From Verrucomicrobiia bacterium (GTDB lineage Bacteria; Verrucomicrobiota; Verrucomicrobiia; Verrucomicrobiales; Akkermansiaceae), in assembly GCA_030430455.1 (NCBI GenBank), contig JAUIJB010000001.1:1-35218 (forward strand): a DNA stretch of 35,218 nucleotides, in the 5' to 3' direction. The notes beneath the pieces are model-generated. The model made no database searches. It was given only the letters and a program-made list of their open reading frames with translations, and was not told the origin of the DNA. This document shows positions 15,527-24,400 of the stretch, piece after piece; within the stretch, counting starts at the first letter, position 1, and every line of letters begins with the position of its first letter. The position numbers were made by a program, and so were the translations under genes.

Positions 15527-16402
15527 ATGAGGTTCCTGCACATTCAACTGCTTGCCGCTGTGGCGGTCCTGGTGACCGGCATCGCGTCGGCCCAGATCCA
15601 GGTCAACCTGCGCCTGAGCAAGCGCAGCTACCTCGCCGGCGAGCCGGTGCCGGCCACCATCACGCTGACCAACCTGAGCGGCCAGGACCTGACCATCCGC
15701 GGATCGGCGCGCGACCCATGGCTCGACTTCATCGTCAAGTCGAACCGCGGCGTGCCGCTGGTGATGGCGGCCAAGCCGGCCTTCGGGGCGGTGAACCTGC
15801 CGGCCGGCCGCTCGGTCGCGCGCTCGGTCGATCTCGCCCAGCTCTACTCGCTCGGCGAGCTCGGCAACTACAACATCTACGCCATCGTCCGCCTGCCCGA
15901 CCAGCGCACCGCCGGATTCCAGTCGAACCGCCACCAGTTCACCATCAGCACCGCGCGACCGTACTGGTCGCAGGTCGTCGGCTACGGCAACGACGCGCGC
16001 GAGTTCCGCCTGCTGCAGTTCAGCGGCAACCGCAAGACCGAGCTCTATGCCCAGGTGGCCAAGGCGAAGGACGGCAAGGTGCTGGCGACCCACGCCCTCG
16101 GCGAGGTGCTGATCTTCCGCAAGCCCACGGTGACCGTCGACGGCAGCCTGCGGATGCACGTCCTCTACCTCGTCACCCCGTCGGTCTGGGGCCACGTCCA
16201 GGTCGACCGCAGCGGCAAGTTTCTCGGCCGTGACCTCTACAAGAACCCCGACTCGGGCTTCCCCAGCCTGGCGAAGTCGGGTGCCGGCGAGGTGCTGGTG
16301 GTCGGCGGCATCCCGTACGACCCGAAGGCCGCCGCGGAGGCGATGAAGCGGACCCGCAAGGCTTCCGAAAGGCCGGACTTCGCCTACCCCGGCGGGCAGT
16401 GA
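15527..16402 (+). CDS. Secreted protein of unknown function with Ig-like N-terminal domain
   Basis: The 291-residue product has a clear signal peptide (MRFLHIQLLAAVAVLVTGIASA, cleavage near residue 22). The first domain (about 23-130) reads LRLSKRSYLAGEPVPATITLTNLSG, an Ig/MG2-like or BsuPI-like beta-sandwich pattern. The rest (about 145-270) has repeated short strands (LYAQVAKAKDGKVLATHAL, LRMHVLYLVTPSVWGHVQVD) that could be a second beta-sandwich. There is no lipobox or anchor, so it is probably periplasmic or exported. I chose the ATG at 15527 because the signal peptide begins there and a promoter lies just upstream. The amidase gene follows 89 bp later. No function can be assigned. Confidence 0.75.
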   Translation: MRFLHIQLLAAVAVLVTGIASAQIQVNLRLSKRSYLAGEPVPATITLTNLSGQDLTIRGSARDPWLDFIVKSNRGVPLVMAAKPAFGAVNLPAGRSVARSVDLAQLYSLGELGNYNIYAIVRLPDQRTAGFQSNRHQFTISTARPYWSQVVGYGNDAREFRLLQFSGNRKTELYAQVAKAKDGKVLATHALGEVLIFRKPTVTVDGSLRMHVLYLVTPSVWGHVQVDRSGKFLGRDLYKNPDSGFPSLAKSGAGEVLVVGGIPYDPKAAAEAMKRTRKASERPDFAYPGGQ

Positions 16403-16491
16403 ATCCCAACGACTGGACGGAAAATGCTTGCCTTTGGCGGGAAATTCCTTAAGAGATCCAAATAATTTTTAAAACTTAACCGAAACGGCAG

Positions 16492-17097
16492 ATGAAGAAA
16501 TGGTATCGGCGACTGATCGGCATGGGCCTGGGGCTCGTGCTGCTGGCATCGGCGCAGGCGGCGGGATTCCGCACGGTGGTGATCGACCCGGGCCACGGCG
16601 GCCACGACAAGGGCGGCCAGTGGGGCCTGGTCTACGAGAAGCACCTCGCGCTGGACACCTCGGCGCGGCTCGAGAAGGAACTCCAGAAGCGCGGCTTCCG
16701 CACGGTGATGACGCGCCGCAGCGACTACTTCATCTCGCTCCCCGAGCGCGTCCGCATCACCAAGCAGCACCGCAACGCGATCTTCGTGAGCGTGCACTAC
16801 AACTACACCTGGAAGAAGCACGTCTCCGGACTCGAGACCTTCTACCACTCCGGCAAGAGCCGCGCCCTCGCCAGCCACATCCAGAACGGCATGCTCGGCA
16901 AGGTCCGGGCGGTCAACCGCGGCGCGAAGTATGCCCGCTACTACGTCATTCGTAACAACGACTGCCCGGCGGTGCTCGTCGAGTGCGGCTTCGTCAGCAA
17001 TGCCCGCGAGCGCGCGCGGATGAAGTCGGCCTGGTTCCGCCAGGCGCTGGCCGAGGGGATTGCCGACGGCATCGTCCGCTACCGGCGCTCCGGCTGA
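16492..17097 (+). CDS. N-acetylmuramoyl-L-alanine amidase (Amidase_3)
   Basis: This zinc amidase would cleave the bond between N-acetylmuramic acid and L-alanine in peptidoglycan, in cell separation or wall turnover. The 201-residue protein has a signal peptide (about 1-24, GLVLLASAQAAG) and one Amidase_3 domain with no extra wall-binding module. Zinc ligands are H35 (VVIDPGHGG), E49 (VYEKHLAL) and H102 (FVSVHYN); E164 (VLVECGFVSN) is the catalytic glutamate. The upstream 89 bp is AT-rich, with TTCCTT (16445-16450), 17 bp, TTTAAA (16468-16473), a weak promoter 18 nt before the ATG. It ends at a good terminator, so it may be monocistronic. Confidence 0.94.
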   Translation: MKKWYRRLIGMGLGLVLLASAQAAGFRTVVIDPGHGGHDKGGQWGLVYEKHLALDTSARLEKELQKRGFRTVMTRRSDYFISLPERVRITKQHRNAIFVSVHYNYTWKKHVSGLETFYHSGKSRALASHIQNGMLGKVRAVNRGAKYARYYVIRNNDCPAVLVECGFVSNARERARMKSAWFRQALAEGIADGIVRYRRSG

Positions 17098-17121
17098 AGG
17101 ATCTCCGGCGTGTTTTCGAAT

Positions 17122-17150
17122 GGCCGCGGACGGGTGTCCGCGGCCTTTTT
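17122..17150 (+). terminator. Intrinsic terminator after the amidase gene
   Basis: A perfect 9-bp stem GGCCGCGGA (17122-17130) and TCCGCGGCC (17137-17145) with a 6-nt loop is followed by TTTTT (17146-17150), 25 bp after the stop. Confidence 0.9.
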
Positions 17151-17259
17151 CGTGCAAGGGCCGGGCGCGCCTGGCGGGTCGCGCCGCGTGGGCCGGGCTT
17201 GAAACTCCCGCCTCTCCTCGTGGCTGGACCTCGAGCCCCCCTTGCGGGCAGGATCGGGA

Positions 17260-18756
17260 ATGAGCGGATTGACGGTGGCGGCCATGCGCGAGCTCGAGGA
17301 GGCGGCCTTCGCGCGCGGGGTGGACCCCGGCGGGTTGATGGATGCGGCGGGCCGCGCGATGGCCGCGCGGCTGCTCGACCTGGTCGGCCCGGTCGCCGGC
17401 CCGGGCACCGCGGTGGCCTACGTCGGCAAGGGGAACAACGGCGGCGACGCCCTGGTGGTGCTCGAGGTGCTGCGCGCGGCCGGCTGGCGGATCGCGCTGC
17501 GGGCGACGGCCCCGCCCCAGCAGTGGGGCGTGCTCAGCCGCCAGCGCCAGCGCCGCCTCGGGGTGGAGCCGGTCGAGCGGATCGACCGGATTGACCCGCC
17601 CGACGCCGCGGGCCCGCTGGTCCTGCTCGACGGCTTGCTGGGCATCGGCGGGCGCGGCGACCTGCGCGGGCCGGTGGCCGGGCTGGCCGGCGAGATGGCG
17701 CGGCTTCGCGGCGACCACGGCGCGCAGGTGGTGGCGGTCGACCTGCCCTCGGGAGTCGATGGCGACACCGGCGCGGTCGGTGCCGGGGCGGTGGTGGCCG
17801 ACTGGACCCTGACGGTGGGCGCGCCGAAGTGGGGCCTGATGGAGGACGCCGCGGTGAACCACATCGGCCGCCTCGTGCTGGTCCCCGTCGAGGACCTGCC
17901 GCTGCCGTCGGGCGGCGAGCCGCGCCTGATCTGCCCCGAGGGCTTTCCCGGCCTGCTCGCACCACGCCGTCACGACGTCCACAAGGGGGATGCCGGCGAG
18001 CTGGCGGTGCTGGCGGGGTCGCCGGGAATGACCGGCGCGGCGGCCCTCGCGGTCACCGGCGCGCTGCGGGCGGGCGCCGGCAAGGTGACCCTGCACGTCG
18101 ACGAGGCGACTTTCGCCGCCTTCGCCTGCCGACTGCCGGCCGAGGTGATGGTGCGGGTCAGCCGCGACCCGCTCGCGGCCTGCTTCGCGCAGGAGGTCTC
18201 GGCGCGGGTGATCGGCCCGGGCCTTGGCGAAGCCCCGGAGGGCCTGTTCGACGCGCTGTCGGCGACGGATCGGCCGGTGGTCCTCGATGCCGATGCGCTC
18301 AACGCGATCGCCGCCCGGGGCCGCCACGACTGCCTCGGCCCGCGGATGCTCGTGACGCCCCATCCCGGCGAATTCCGTCGCCTGGCGCCCGACCTCGCCG
18401 GGCGGCCGCGGCGCGAGCAGCTGCGCGGCTTCGTCGACCGCCACGGCTGCTGCGGCCTGCTCAAGGGGGCACGCAGCCTGGTGGCGACGCCCGGTGGCCC
18501 GCTGGCGTGGAACCCGACCGGCAACGCCGGGATGGCCGGAGGCGGCCAGGGCGACGTCCTCGCCGGGGTGGCGGGGGCCCTGCTGGCGGCCGGCAAGCCG
18601 CCTTTCGAGGCCGGCCTGCTGGCGGCCTGGCTGTGCGGGCGCGCCGCCGAGCGGGCCGTCTCCCACGGCGGGGAAAGCGAGGAGTCGCTGCTGGCCGGCG
18701 CGATCCCCGGACAGCTGGGCGGGGCCTTCGACGACTGGCGCCGGCGGCGGCGCTGA
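17260..18756 (+). CDS. nnr: Bifunctional NAD(P)H-hydrate epimerase / ADP-dependent dehydratase
   Basis: This enzyme repairs damaged NADHX and NADPHX: the N-terminal half epimerises the R form and the C-terminal half dehydrates the S form using ADP (ATP in other lineages). The 498-residue length matches the fused YjeF family. The epimerase domain (about 1-205) has YVGKGNNGGDA (54-64) and VDLPSGVDGDTG. The dehydratase domain (about 230-495) has KGDAGELAVLAGSPGMTGAA, LDADALN, VTPHPGEFRRLA, LLKGARSLVATP and GNAGMAGGGQGDVLAG with catalytic D432. The start ATG at 17260 has AGGAT a few bases upstream; a GTG-type extension to 17242 adds only six residues. It is flanked by a terminator upstream and a repeat-rich gap downstream, so it is probably transcribed alone. 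Confidence 0.95.
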   Translation: MSGLTVAAMRELEEAAFARGVDPGGLMDAAGRAMAARLLDLVGPVAGPGTAVAYVGKGNNGGDALVVLEVLRAAGWRIALRATAPPQQWGVLSRQRQRRLGVEPVERIDRIDPPDAAGPLVLLDGLLGIGGRGDLRGPVAGLAGEMARLRGDHGAQVVAVDLPSGVDGDTGAVGAGAVVADWTLTVGAPKWGLMEDAAVNHIGRLVLVPVEDLPLPSGGEPRLICPEGFPGLLAPRRHDVHKGDAGELAVLAGSPGMTGAAALAVTGALRAGAGKVTLHVDEATFAAFACRLPAEVMVRVSRDPLAACFAQEVSARVIGPGLGEAPEGLFDALSATDRPVVLDADALNAIAARGRHDCLGPRMLVTPHPGEFRRLAPDLAGRPRREQLRGFVDRHGCCGLLKGARSLVATPGGPLAWNPTGNAGMAGGGQGDVLAGVAGALLAAGKPPFEAGLLAAWLCGRAAERAVSHGGESEESLLAGAIPGQLGGAFDDWRRRRR

Positions 18757-19044
18757 GGGATGCCCTGAGTTCGCGGTCCGGTGCGTGGCTGGGGCATCCT
18801 GCTCCAGACGGTTCCCGCAGCGTCCTGCTCCGGTCCATCGCTTGCCTCCTCGGTCCCATTCCGACAATCGACCCGGCGCCTTCGGCCTCGCCTCTCTGTT
18901 CATCCCGGGAGGGATGACAGCCATTCGTCGGGGGTTGAGGAGCACCGCGACGACACCCCCGGGGCGGGTCGCGACGTTTGATCCCGACCCCGGCAGGGGT
19001 CGCAGCCAGTTCGCCTGCTGGCCTGCCGGCCTCCTGGACAGCTG
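18757..19044. repeat. Gap with inverted repeats and a multi-hairpin interspersed element
   Basis: No gene is visible here. Near the left end, GGATGCCC (18758-18765) and GGGCATCC (18792-18799) form an 8-bp inverted repeat. A denser unit at 18901-19009 contains three nested palindromes: CATCCC/GGGATG (18901-18916), CGGGGGT (18929-18935) with ACCCCCG (18955-18961), and GACCCC-GGCA-GGGGTC (18986-19001). The sequence strongly resembles a dispersed element I recall from Verrucomicrobia and Planctomycetes, which I cannot verify here. Confidence 0.55.
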
Positions 19045-20115
19045 TCAGTCCCGCATCACCAGCTCGGCGAAGACCATCTGGCCGGTGGCGGTCTGGAGGG
19101 TGCTGATGACGATCACCTCCTCGCTGCGGCCGATGCGGTCGGCGGCGTGGTTGACCACGATCATGGTTCCGTCGCTGAGGTAGCCGACGGCCTGGTGCTC
19201 GTCCTTGCCGGCCCGCACCAGCGGCAGGCGGATGCGCTCGCCGACGATGACGGTGGGCTTCAGGGCGTCGACCAGCTCATTGAGATTGAGCACGTCGAGG
19301 CCGCGGAGCTTGGCCACCTTGGTGAGGCTCTCGTCGCTGGTCATCAGCCGGGCGCCGAGCAGCTCGGCGACCTGCATCAGGCGGCTGTGCATCGCGTCGC
19401 TGGTGCCCGCGGTCTTGGCGCTCTCCTCGATCGAGACCTGCAGCTGGGCATTGCCCTGCATCGCCTCGAGGTTGTTCAGCCCGCGCTGGCCGCGCTGCTG
19501 GTTTTCCTGCTTCGGCGAGTGGGCCAGCACCTCGAGCTCGTCGAGCACGAAGCGGGGCACCACCAGCCGGCCATGCAGGAAGCCGGCCGCGTTGATCGCC
19601 GGCACGCGGCCGTCGATGATGGTCTCCGCGTCGAGCACGATCGGCCGCCCGGTGGTGCTGTCCTGGCGGAAGCGGACGTAGGGCAGGATGAAGGCGAAGT
19701 CGTCGCGGCTGCTGCGCAGCGCCAGCACCGCGCCGAGGAATCCGAGGCTGGCGTAGAGGACCGTGTTGAGGGCGAGGGTGATGGTCGTCGCCAGGTCGGT
19801 GCCGACCTCGCTGATCTGGTCGCCCAGGGCCAGGGTGGCGAGCTCGCTGACCCCGACCCGGGTCAGCAGGAAGGCGCAGAACAGGCCGATCAGCAGCCCG
19901 AAGATGGCGGTCGAGAAGCCTCGCAGGGTGAAGCCCTTCATCAGGCTCTCGACCAGGATGAAGAAGCCCCCGACGAGCAGGCCGCCGATCAGGCCCATGG
20001 TCATCGACACCTCGACGCTCGTCCCCTTGGTGCTCAGCGCGAGCGCCACGCCGGCCGCCTCGCAGACGAGGAGGTAGAGCAGGCGCGCGATGTTGACGGA
20101 GGCGGGAGCGGGCAC
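19045..20115 (-). CDS. PIN/TRAM domain membrane protein (YacL-like)
   Basis: The 356-residue protein has four membrane helices (about 10-28, 38-60, 68-88 and 112-133), a PIN nuclease domain (about 155-282) and a C-terminal TRAM RNA-binding domain (about 285-352). PIN acidic residues are visible at D162 (VLDAETIIDGR), the LDELE cluster near 192-195, D240 (TSD) and D261 (TSDE). This order is that of the YacL family, conserved proteins presumed to be membrane-bound ribonucleases whose targets are mostly unknown. The start is a GTG giving MPAPASVNIARLLYLL; I see no Shine-Dalgarno. It is divergent from the small lipoprotein gene at 20271, with 155 bp between them. Confidence 0.9.
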   Translation of the reverse strand: MPAPASVNIARLLYLLVCEAAGVALALSTKGTSVEVSMTMGLIGGLLVGGFFILVESLMKGFTLRGFSTAIFGLLIGLFCAFLLTRVGVSELATLALGDQISEVGTDLATTITLALNTVLYASLGFLGAVLALRSSRDDFAFILPYVRFRQDSTTGRPIVLDAETIIDGRVPAINAAGFLHGRLVVPRFVLDELEVLAHSPKQENQQRGQRGLNNLEAMQGNAQLQVSIEESAKTAGTSDAMHSRLMQVAELLGARLMTSDESLTKVAKLRGLDVLNLNELVDALKPTVIVGERIRLPLVRAGKDEHQAVGYLSDGTMIVVNHAADRIGRSEEVIVISTLQTATGQMVFAELVMRD

Positions 20116-20234
20116 GGCTGGGATGCTGGGAAGACCTTGGGAGGACGTTGGGGATCGGGACGTGGCGAAGCGGCTGGCCCGAAGGTGGTTGAATTTCCGC
20201 CGGACGGCTTGTTAGGGCAAGAAAAAGCCCGGGA

Positions 20235-20263
20235 TGGACCTTGCCGCCGGAGCTGGCTAGCCT
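20235..20263 (+). promoter_or_regulatory. Promoter, predicted leaderless start at 20271
   Basis: TGGACC (20235-20240), 17 bp, then TAGCCT (20258-20263), 7 nt before the ATG at 20271. The -35 matches four of six consensus bases. There is no room for a Shine-Dalgarno between the predicted transcription start and the ATG. Confidence 0.45.
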
Positions 20264-20270
20264 TTCTCCC

Positions 20271-20426
20271 ATGACCCGTGGATGGATTCTGCTCCTCGTT
20301 TTCGGCGTTGCCGTGCTCGCCTCCGGTTGCGTCACCCGCCGGACCGTCAGCGAGGGTGGCCGGACCGTGGAGGAAAAATACGTGATCAAGCGCCCGATCA
20401 AGGAGGCCCTCGACAAGAAGCGCTGA
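20271..20426 (+). CDS. Very small lipoprotein (51 residues)
   Basis: The product begins MTRGWILLLVFGVAVLASGC, a signal peptide ending in a lipobox with the lipidated Cys at residue 20. The mature part is only 32 residues and strongly basic (VTRRTVSEGG, KYVIKRPIKEALDKKR). Its size and composition suggest a surface- or periplasm-facing lipoprotein, but no function is known. The ATG at 20271 is preferred over an upstream start at 20241 because the lipoprotein signal begins there and a promoter -10 lies 7 nt before it. It is divergent from the PIN/TRAM gene and followed 78 bp later by a DUF4126 gene. Confidence 0.7.
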   Translation: MTRGWILLLVFGVAVLASGCVTRRTVSEGGRTVEEKYVIKRPIKEALDKKR

Positions 20427-20504
20427 AGACGCGGGCCCCGCCGGTGGGAGCGGGGTCGTGGATTGTAGTGGCGGGAACCCCTCGTCGGGCCGAGACTGCC
20501 CGCT

Positions 20505-21122
20505 GTGAACGAGTGGCTTGCAGTCTTGGCGGGAGTGGGCCTGGCGGCCGCCTGCGGGATGCGAGTGTTCCTGCCGCTCTTCGTCGTCAGCCTGGCGGTC
20601 AACAACGGCTTCGACGGCATCGGCGGCTTCGGGCTCCGTGAAGTGCTCGGCGAAGACTTCGCCTGGATCGGCAGCACGCCGGTGACCGTGATGCTCGGCG
20701 TGGCCAGCGGGCTCGAGATCGCGAGCTACTACGTGCCCTGGATCGACAACGCCCTCGACACGGTGGCGACCCCGGCGGCGGTGCTGGCCGGGTGGTTCGT
20801 CTCCGGCATCTTCATGCCCGAGGGGATGGGCGACGGCGCGATGAAGTGGGCCGCCGCCGCGGTGGTCGGCGGGGGCATGGCCGGGCTGGTCCAGGGCGGC
20901 ACCGTGGCCGCCCGCGGGACCTCGAGCGCGACCACCGGCGGACTCGGCAACTTCGTCGTCGCCACCGGCGAGCTGATCGGCTCCCTGCTGACTTCGGTGC
21001 TGGCCGTGATCGTTCCCGTCGTCGCCGGGATCGTCGCGATCGTCATCGCGGGGTTCATGCTGGGACTCTTCCTCAAGCTCCGCCGGCGCCTGCGCGGCGG
21101 CGACCCGCCGGCCGTTGCCTGA
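20505..21122 (+). CDS. DUF4126 family membrane protein
   Basis: The 205-residue product is hydrophobic and Gly/Ala-rich, with about five membrane segments. It starts with a GTG (MNEWLAVLAGVGLAAACGMR). The pattern AACGMRVFLPLFVVSLAV, then GLEIASYYVPWIDNALDTVATPAAVLAG, matches my recollection of DUF4126 proteins, in which the latter stretch is the most conserved part. The end is a basic cytoplasmic tail (LKLRRRLRGG). The biochemical role of the family is unknown. No Shine-Dalgarno or clear promoter is evident; it could be read through from the lipoprotein gene. Confidence 0.8.
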   Translation: MNEWLAVLAGVGLAAACGMRVFLPLFVVSLAVNNGFDGIGGFGLREVLGEDFAWIGSTPVTVMLGVASGLEIASYYVPWIDNALDTVATPAAVLAGWFVSGIFMPEGMGDGAMKWAAAAVVGGGMAGLVQGGTVAARGTSSATTGGLGNFVVATGELIGSLLTSVLAVIVPVVAGIVAIVIAGFMLGLFLKLRRRLRGGDPPAVA

Positions 21123-21452
21123 AGCCTGCCCCTGACGCCTTTCCGTGGCACCATGGCGGGCGGTTCGTGGGCGCTGCGAAGGCATCCGCCGCGAGGACGG
21201 GACCCGGCTACGTAGATCCACGCCATCGATCGGGGGGCTCCTGCCATTTCGTCTAGGTGGTCAAAGCGCGGTGACTCGCCTAGGCGTAATCTGCGAGCAA
21301 GCGGCTACCTTCGCTCGGACAGCGGCACGGCAGGGCGAAGGATCTTCCCCGGCTGCCCGCGAGCCCCGGAGCTGTCGTTTGCTCCACCGGTGCCAAGTCC
21401 CCGCCGATCCGGTCCGGGATCCGGCACCGGGAACCCATCAAACCCACGACGA
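21123..21452. other. 330-bp gap upstream of the large secreted protein
   Basis: No gene is visible. It contains the 10-bp perfect palindrome CGCCTAGGCG (21277-21286), and a possible promoter TGGTCA (21258-21263), 17 bp, TAGGCG (21281-21286) which overlaps that palindrome. If real, the transcript would have a leader of about 160 nt. I compared it with GEMM-type c-di-GMP and SAM riboswitch cores and saw no match. Confidence 0.4.
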
Positions 21453-24400
21453 ATGAAAACCCAGACCAAGACCTCGCGGCATTTGCTCCTGGCATCCGCC
21501 GCCTCAAGCTTCGCGATCATGGCCCCGGCGGCCCGCGCGGAATGGCAGCTGCTCGATGACTTCGACAGCTATGACAACACCACCCAGACCCAGCTCGACC
21601 TCGATGGGACCAACCTCACCGGCGGCGCGTGGAGCTCCGAGTTCGTCGGAACCGCCAATGCCAGCATCGTCGACTCCGACCGGGGACAGTCGCTCGAGGT
21701 CAGGGGCGGAGCACCCTGGCGCGGGGCCGAGTCCGACATCAGCGCGACCGCCGGCGTCCCCGTCGGGAATACCCAGACGATCTTCTTCCAGTTCAAGGCA
21801 TCGACCAACGGGGCCGCCTTCGACGTGATGATGGGGCTCTCGCCCAGCGTGAGCAACATCGACTCGACCGACGCCTGGCAGGACTTCGCGGTGATGCCCT
21901 TCCTCGCTGGCCCGGGAGACGGCACCGCCGACCTCAAGATGATCGATGCGGGCCTGGTCAACGATGACATCATCCCCAACGTCGCCCTCGATGTCTGGTA
22001 CAACGTCTGGTATGTCATCGATAATGCCGCGGAAACCTACGAGGTCTTCGTCTCGAACGGGACGGACGACGGGACCTCGATCGGGACCGCCAACGTCTAC
22101 CGCAACGGCTTCACCGGGCAGGCGCTGAACGCGCTCGGCTTCATGGCGGCGGGAGGGGACGGCAGCCTGGTGCTGGTCGACAACATCTACTACGATTCGA
22201 GTGGTGCCAACTCGACCTTCCCGATCGAGAACCCGGACAGCGACGGCGATGGCTTGCCCGACCAGTGGGAGATCGACAACGGCCTCGACGAGACCGACGA
22301 CGGCACGACCGGCGAGACCTCGGCGGGGGCCAAGGACGGCCCGGACGGGGCGCTGGGGGATCCCGACGGCGACGGCGACACCAACCTCGAGGAATTCGAG
22401 GCAGGCTCGGATCCGCAGGACATCAACTCCACCGTCGAGGACATCGACGCCGACGGCATCGACGACCTGGTCGAGGACGAGTTCTTCGGCAACAACGACG
22501 GCGTCGTCCAGCCGGGTGACCTCGGGCAGGACCGCGACGGCGATTTCGACCGGGACTTCGCCACCAACGGCGACGAGCTGGACGGCGCCACGGATCCGGC
22601 CGACGCCTCGTTCTGGCCCGACGGCGACAATGACGGCCTGAACGACGCCTGGGAGCTGGCCAACGGCCTCAGCCCGGAAGACGACGGGACGACGATCGAG
22701 GACAACGGCCCCGACGGCGACCCCGACGAGGACGGCAGCGACAACCTGGCCGAACAGATCGCCGGAAGCGACCCGCAGGACGACAGCTGGACCGCGACGA
22801 ACGCGATCCTCGCCCATCGCTGGAGCTTCGACGGCGACCTCGCCGACTCGGTCGGAGGATCGGATGCGATGGCGGTCGACCCGGACGCCGACGGAGCCAC
22901 CGGGGGGGGCTTCACCCAGAATCCGACCAGCATCACCCTCGAGGGCGGGGCGAAGCCCGAGAGCACCTACGTCAGCCTCGGCAGCAACCTCCTCAGCGGA
23001 ACCCAGGCCACCCGGGTCTCGCCGATCACCCTCGAGCTCTGGGCGACGCGCCACTCGGTCGAGACCTGGTCCCGGCTGTTTGCCTTCGGTGTCGATGACG
23101 CCCCCGCGCTGGACGCCGCGCTCTTCATGTCGTGGAGCTTCGGCGACGACGCCAACAACGACCGGGTCGACTGGAACGGCCGGGGGACCGTGGACGGTTC
23201 CAACGCCCCCTACATCGACGACATCCCCTACCACGTCGTCATGACCATCACGCCGGCCGTCTACTCCGACGGCGCCTTCGCCCGCGGGGCCGAGGTCGAG
23301 TGGTGGACCTCGCCGGCGCAGTCGAGCCAGGCCGCCGGTCACCCGCTGCTTGAGTCGCGGGGGTCCTTCCAGTTCGACGGGGCCGACCTGAGCGATCTGG
23401 TCGACACCGCCTGCAACCTCGGGCGCTCGATGTATGGCGACGACACCGCGAATGCGACCTACCACGAGATGCGGATCTGGCGCGGCAAGCTGACCGAGAC
23501 CGAGCGCGAGTTGTTCCACCTCCTCGGTCCGGACAACTTCGACCGCGCCGACGTCGACAACGGCGGCCTTGGCGACGGGTTCCCCGACCAGTGGGAGATC
23601 GTCCGCTTCGGCGACACCGCCACCGCGACGGTGGGCGGGGACAGCGACGGGGACGGCGACGACGACGACCTCGAGCTGCTCGACCAAACCGACCCGGACA
23701 ACGCGGACTCGTTCTTCGGCGACGCCGACGCCGACGGGCTGGATGACTTCTCGGTCGAGCTGGTCTACTGGAACAACCTCCTGCAGACCCCTTCCGATGA
23801 CCCGGACGGCGACGGGCTGGACAACCAGGCCGAGCTCGACCTCTTCACCGACCCGGTCGACAGCGACTCGGACGACGACGGATTCTCCGACGGCTACGAG
23901 GTCGCGCGGGGCAGCGACCCGCTGCTGATGGCGAGCGTCCCGGTTCAGGACGGCGGCTGGACGCTCTTCGAGGACTTCGAGGGGCCGGGCATGATCGAGG
24001 GCAACACGCTCAACGGGGTCAACGGCTGGACCTCCGGCCCGCTCAGCGTGGTGGGCCCGGATCCCGAGTCGATCGTCAACCAGGTCGGCGAGCTTCACGG
24101 CGACGGCGACGTCAGCAAGCCGATGCTCGACGAGTTCGCGATCATCGATGGCAACACCGGCACCATGTTCTTCCAGTTGCGCGTCGACGCTTCGGCAACC
24201 CTTGACCGGGCCTTCGTCCTCTCCGACGTCGACGGTGACTACTTCAACGGCGAGGTGAACCTTGGCCTCAACGGAGTGGTCGACGGCACCCCCGACTTCT
24301 ATGGCCGCAATCCGGGTGGAACCAACACAACCTACGCGTATCCCTTCGACACCTGGATGAATGTCTGGCTGGTTGCTGACACCCTGACCGACACCTATGA

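Noticed and set aside
16384..18945. Minus-strand open frame across the amidase and nnr genes
   Set aside because: Antisense to two well-identified enzymes and crosses the amidase terminator; composition is not protein-like.
21123..21452. Possible riboswitch leader before the large secreted protein
   Set aside because: I compared it with c-di-GMP (GEMM) and SAM-type cores and found no conserved core or matching stem order.
22902..22909. Frameshift at the eight-G run in the large secreted protein
   Set aside because: The reading frame stays coherent on both sides of the run, with LamG-like sequence continuing, so there is no break in this copy.
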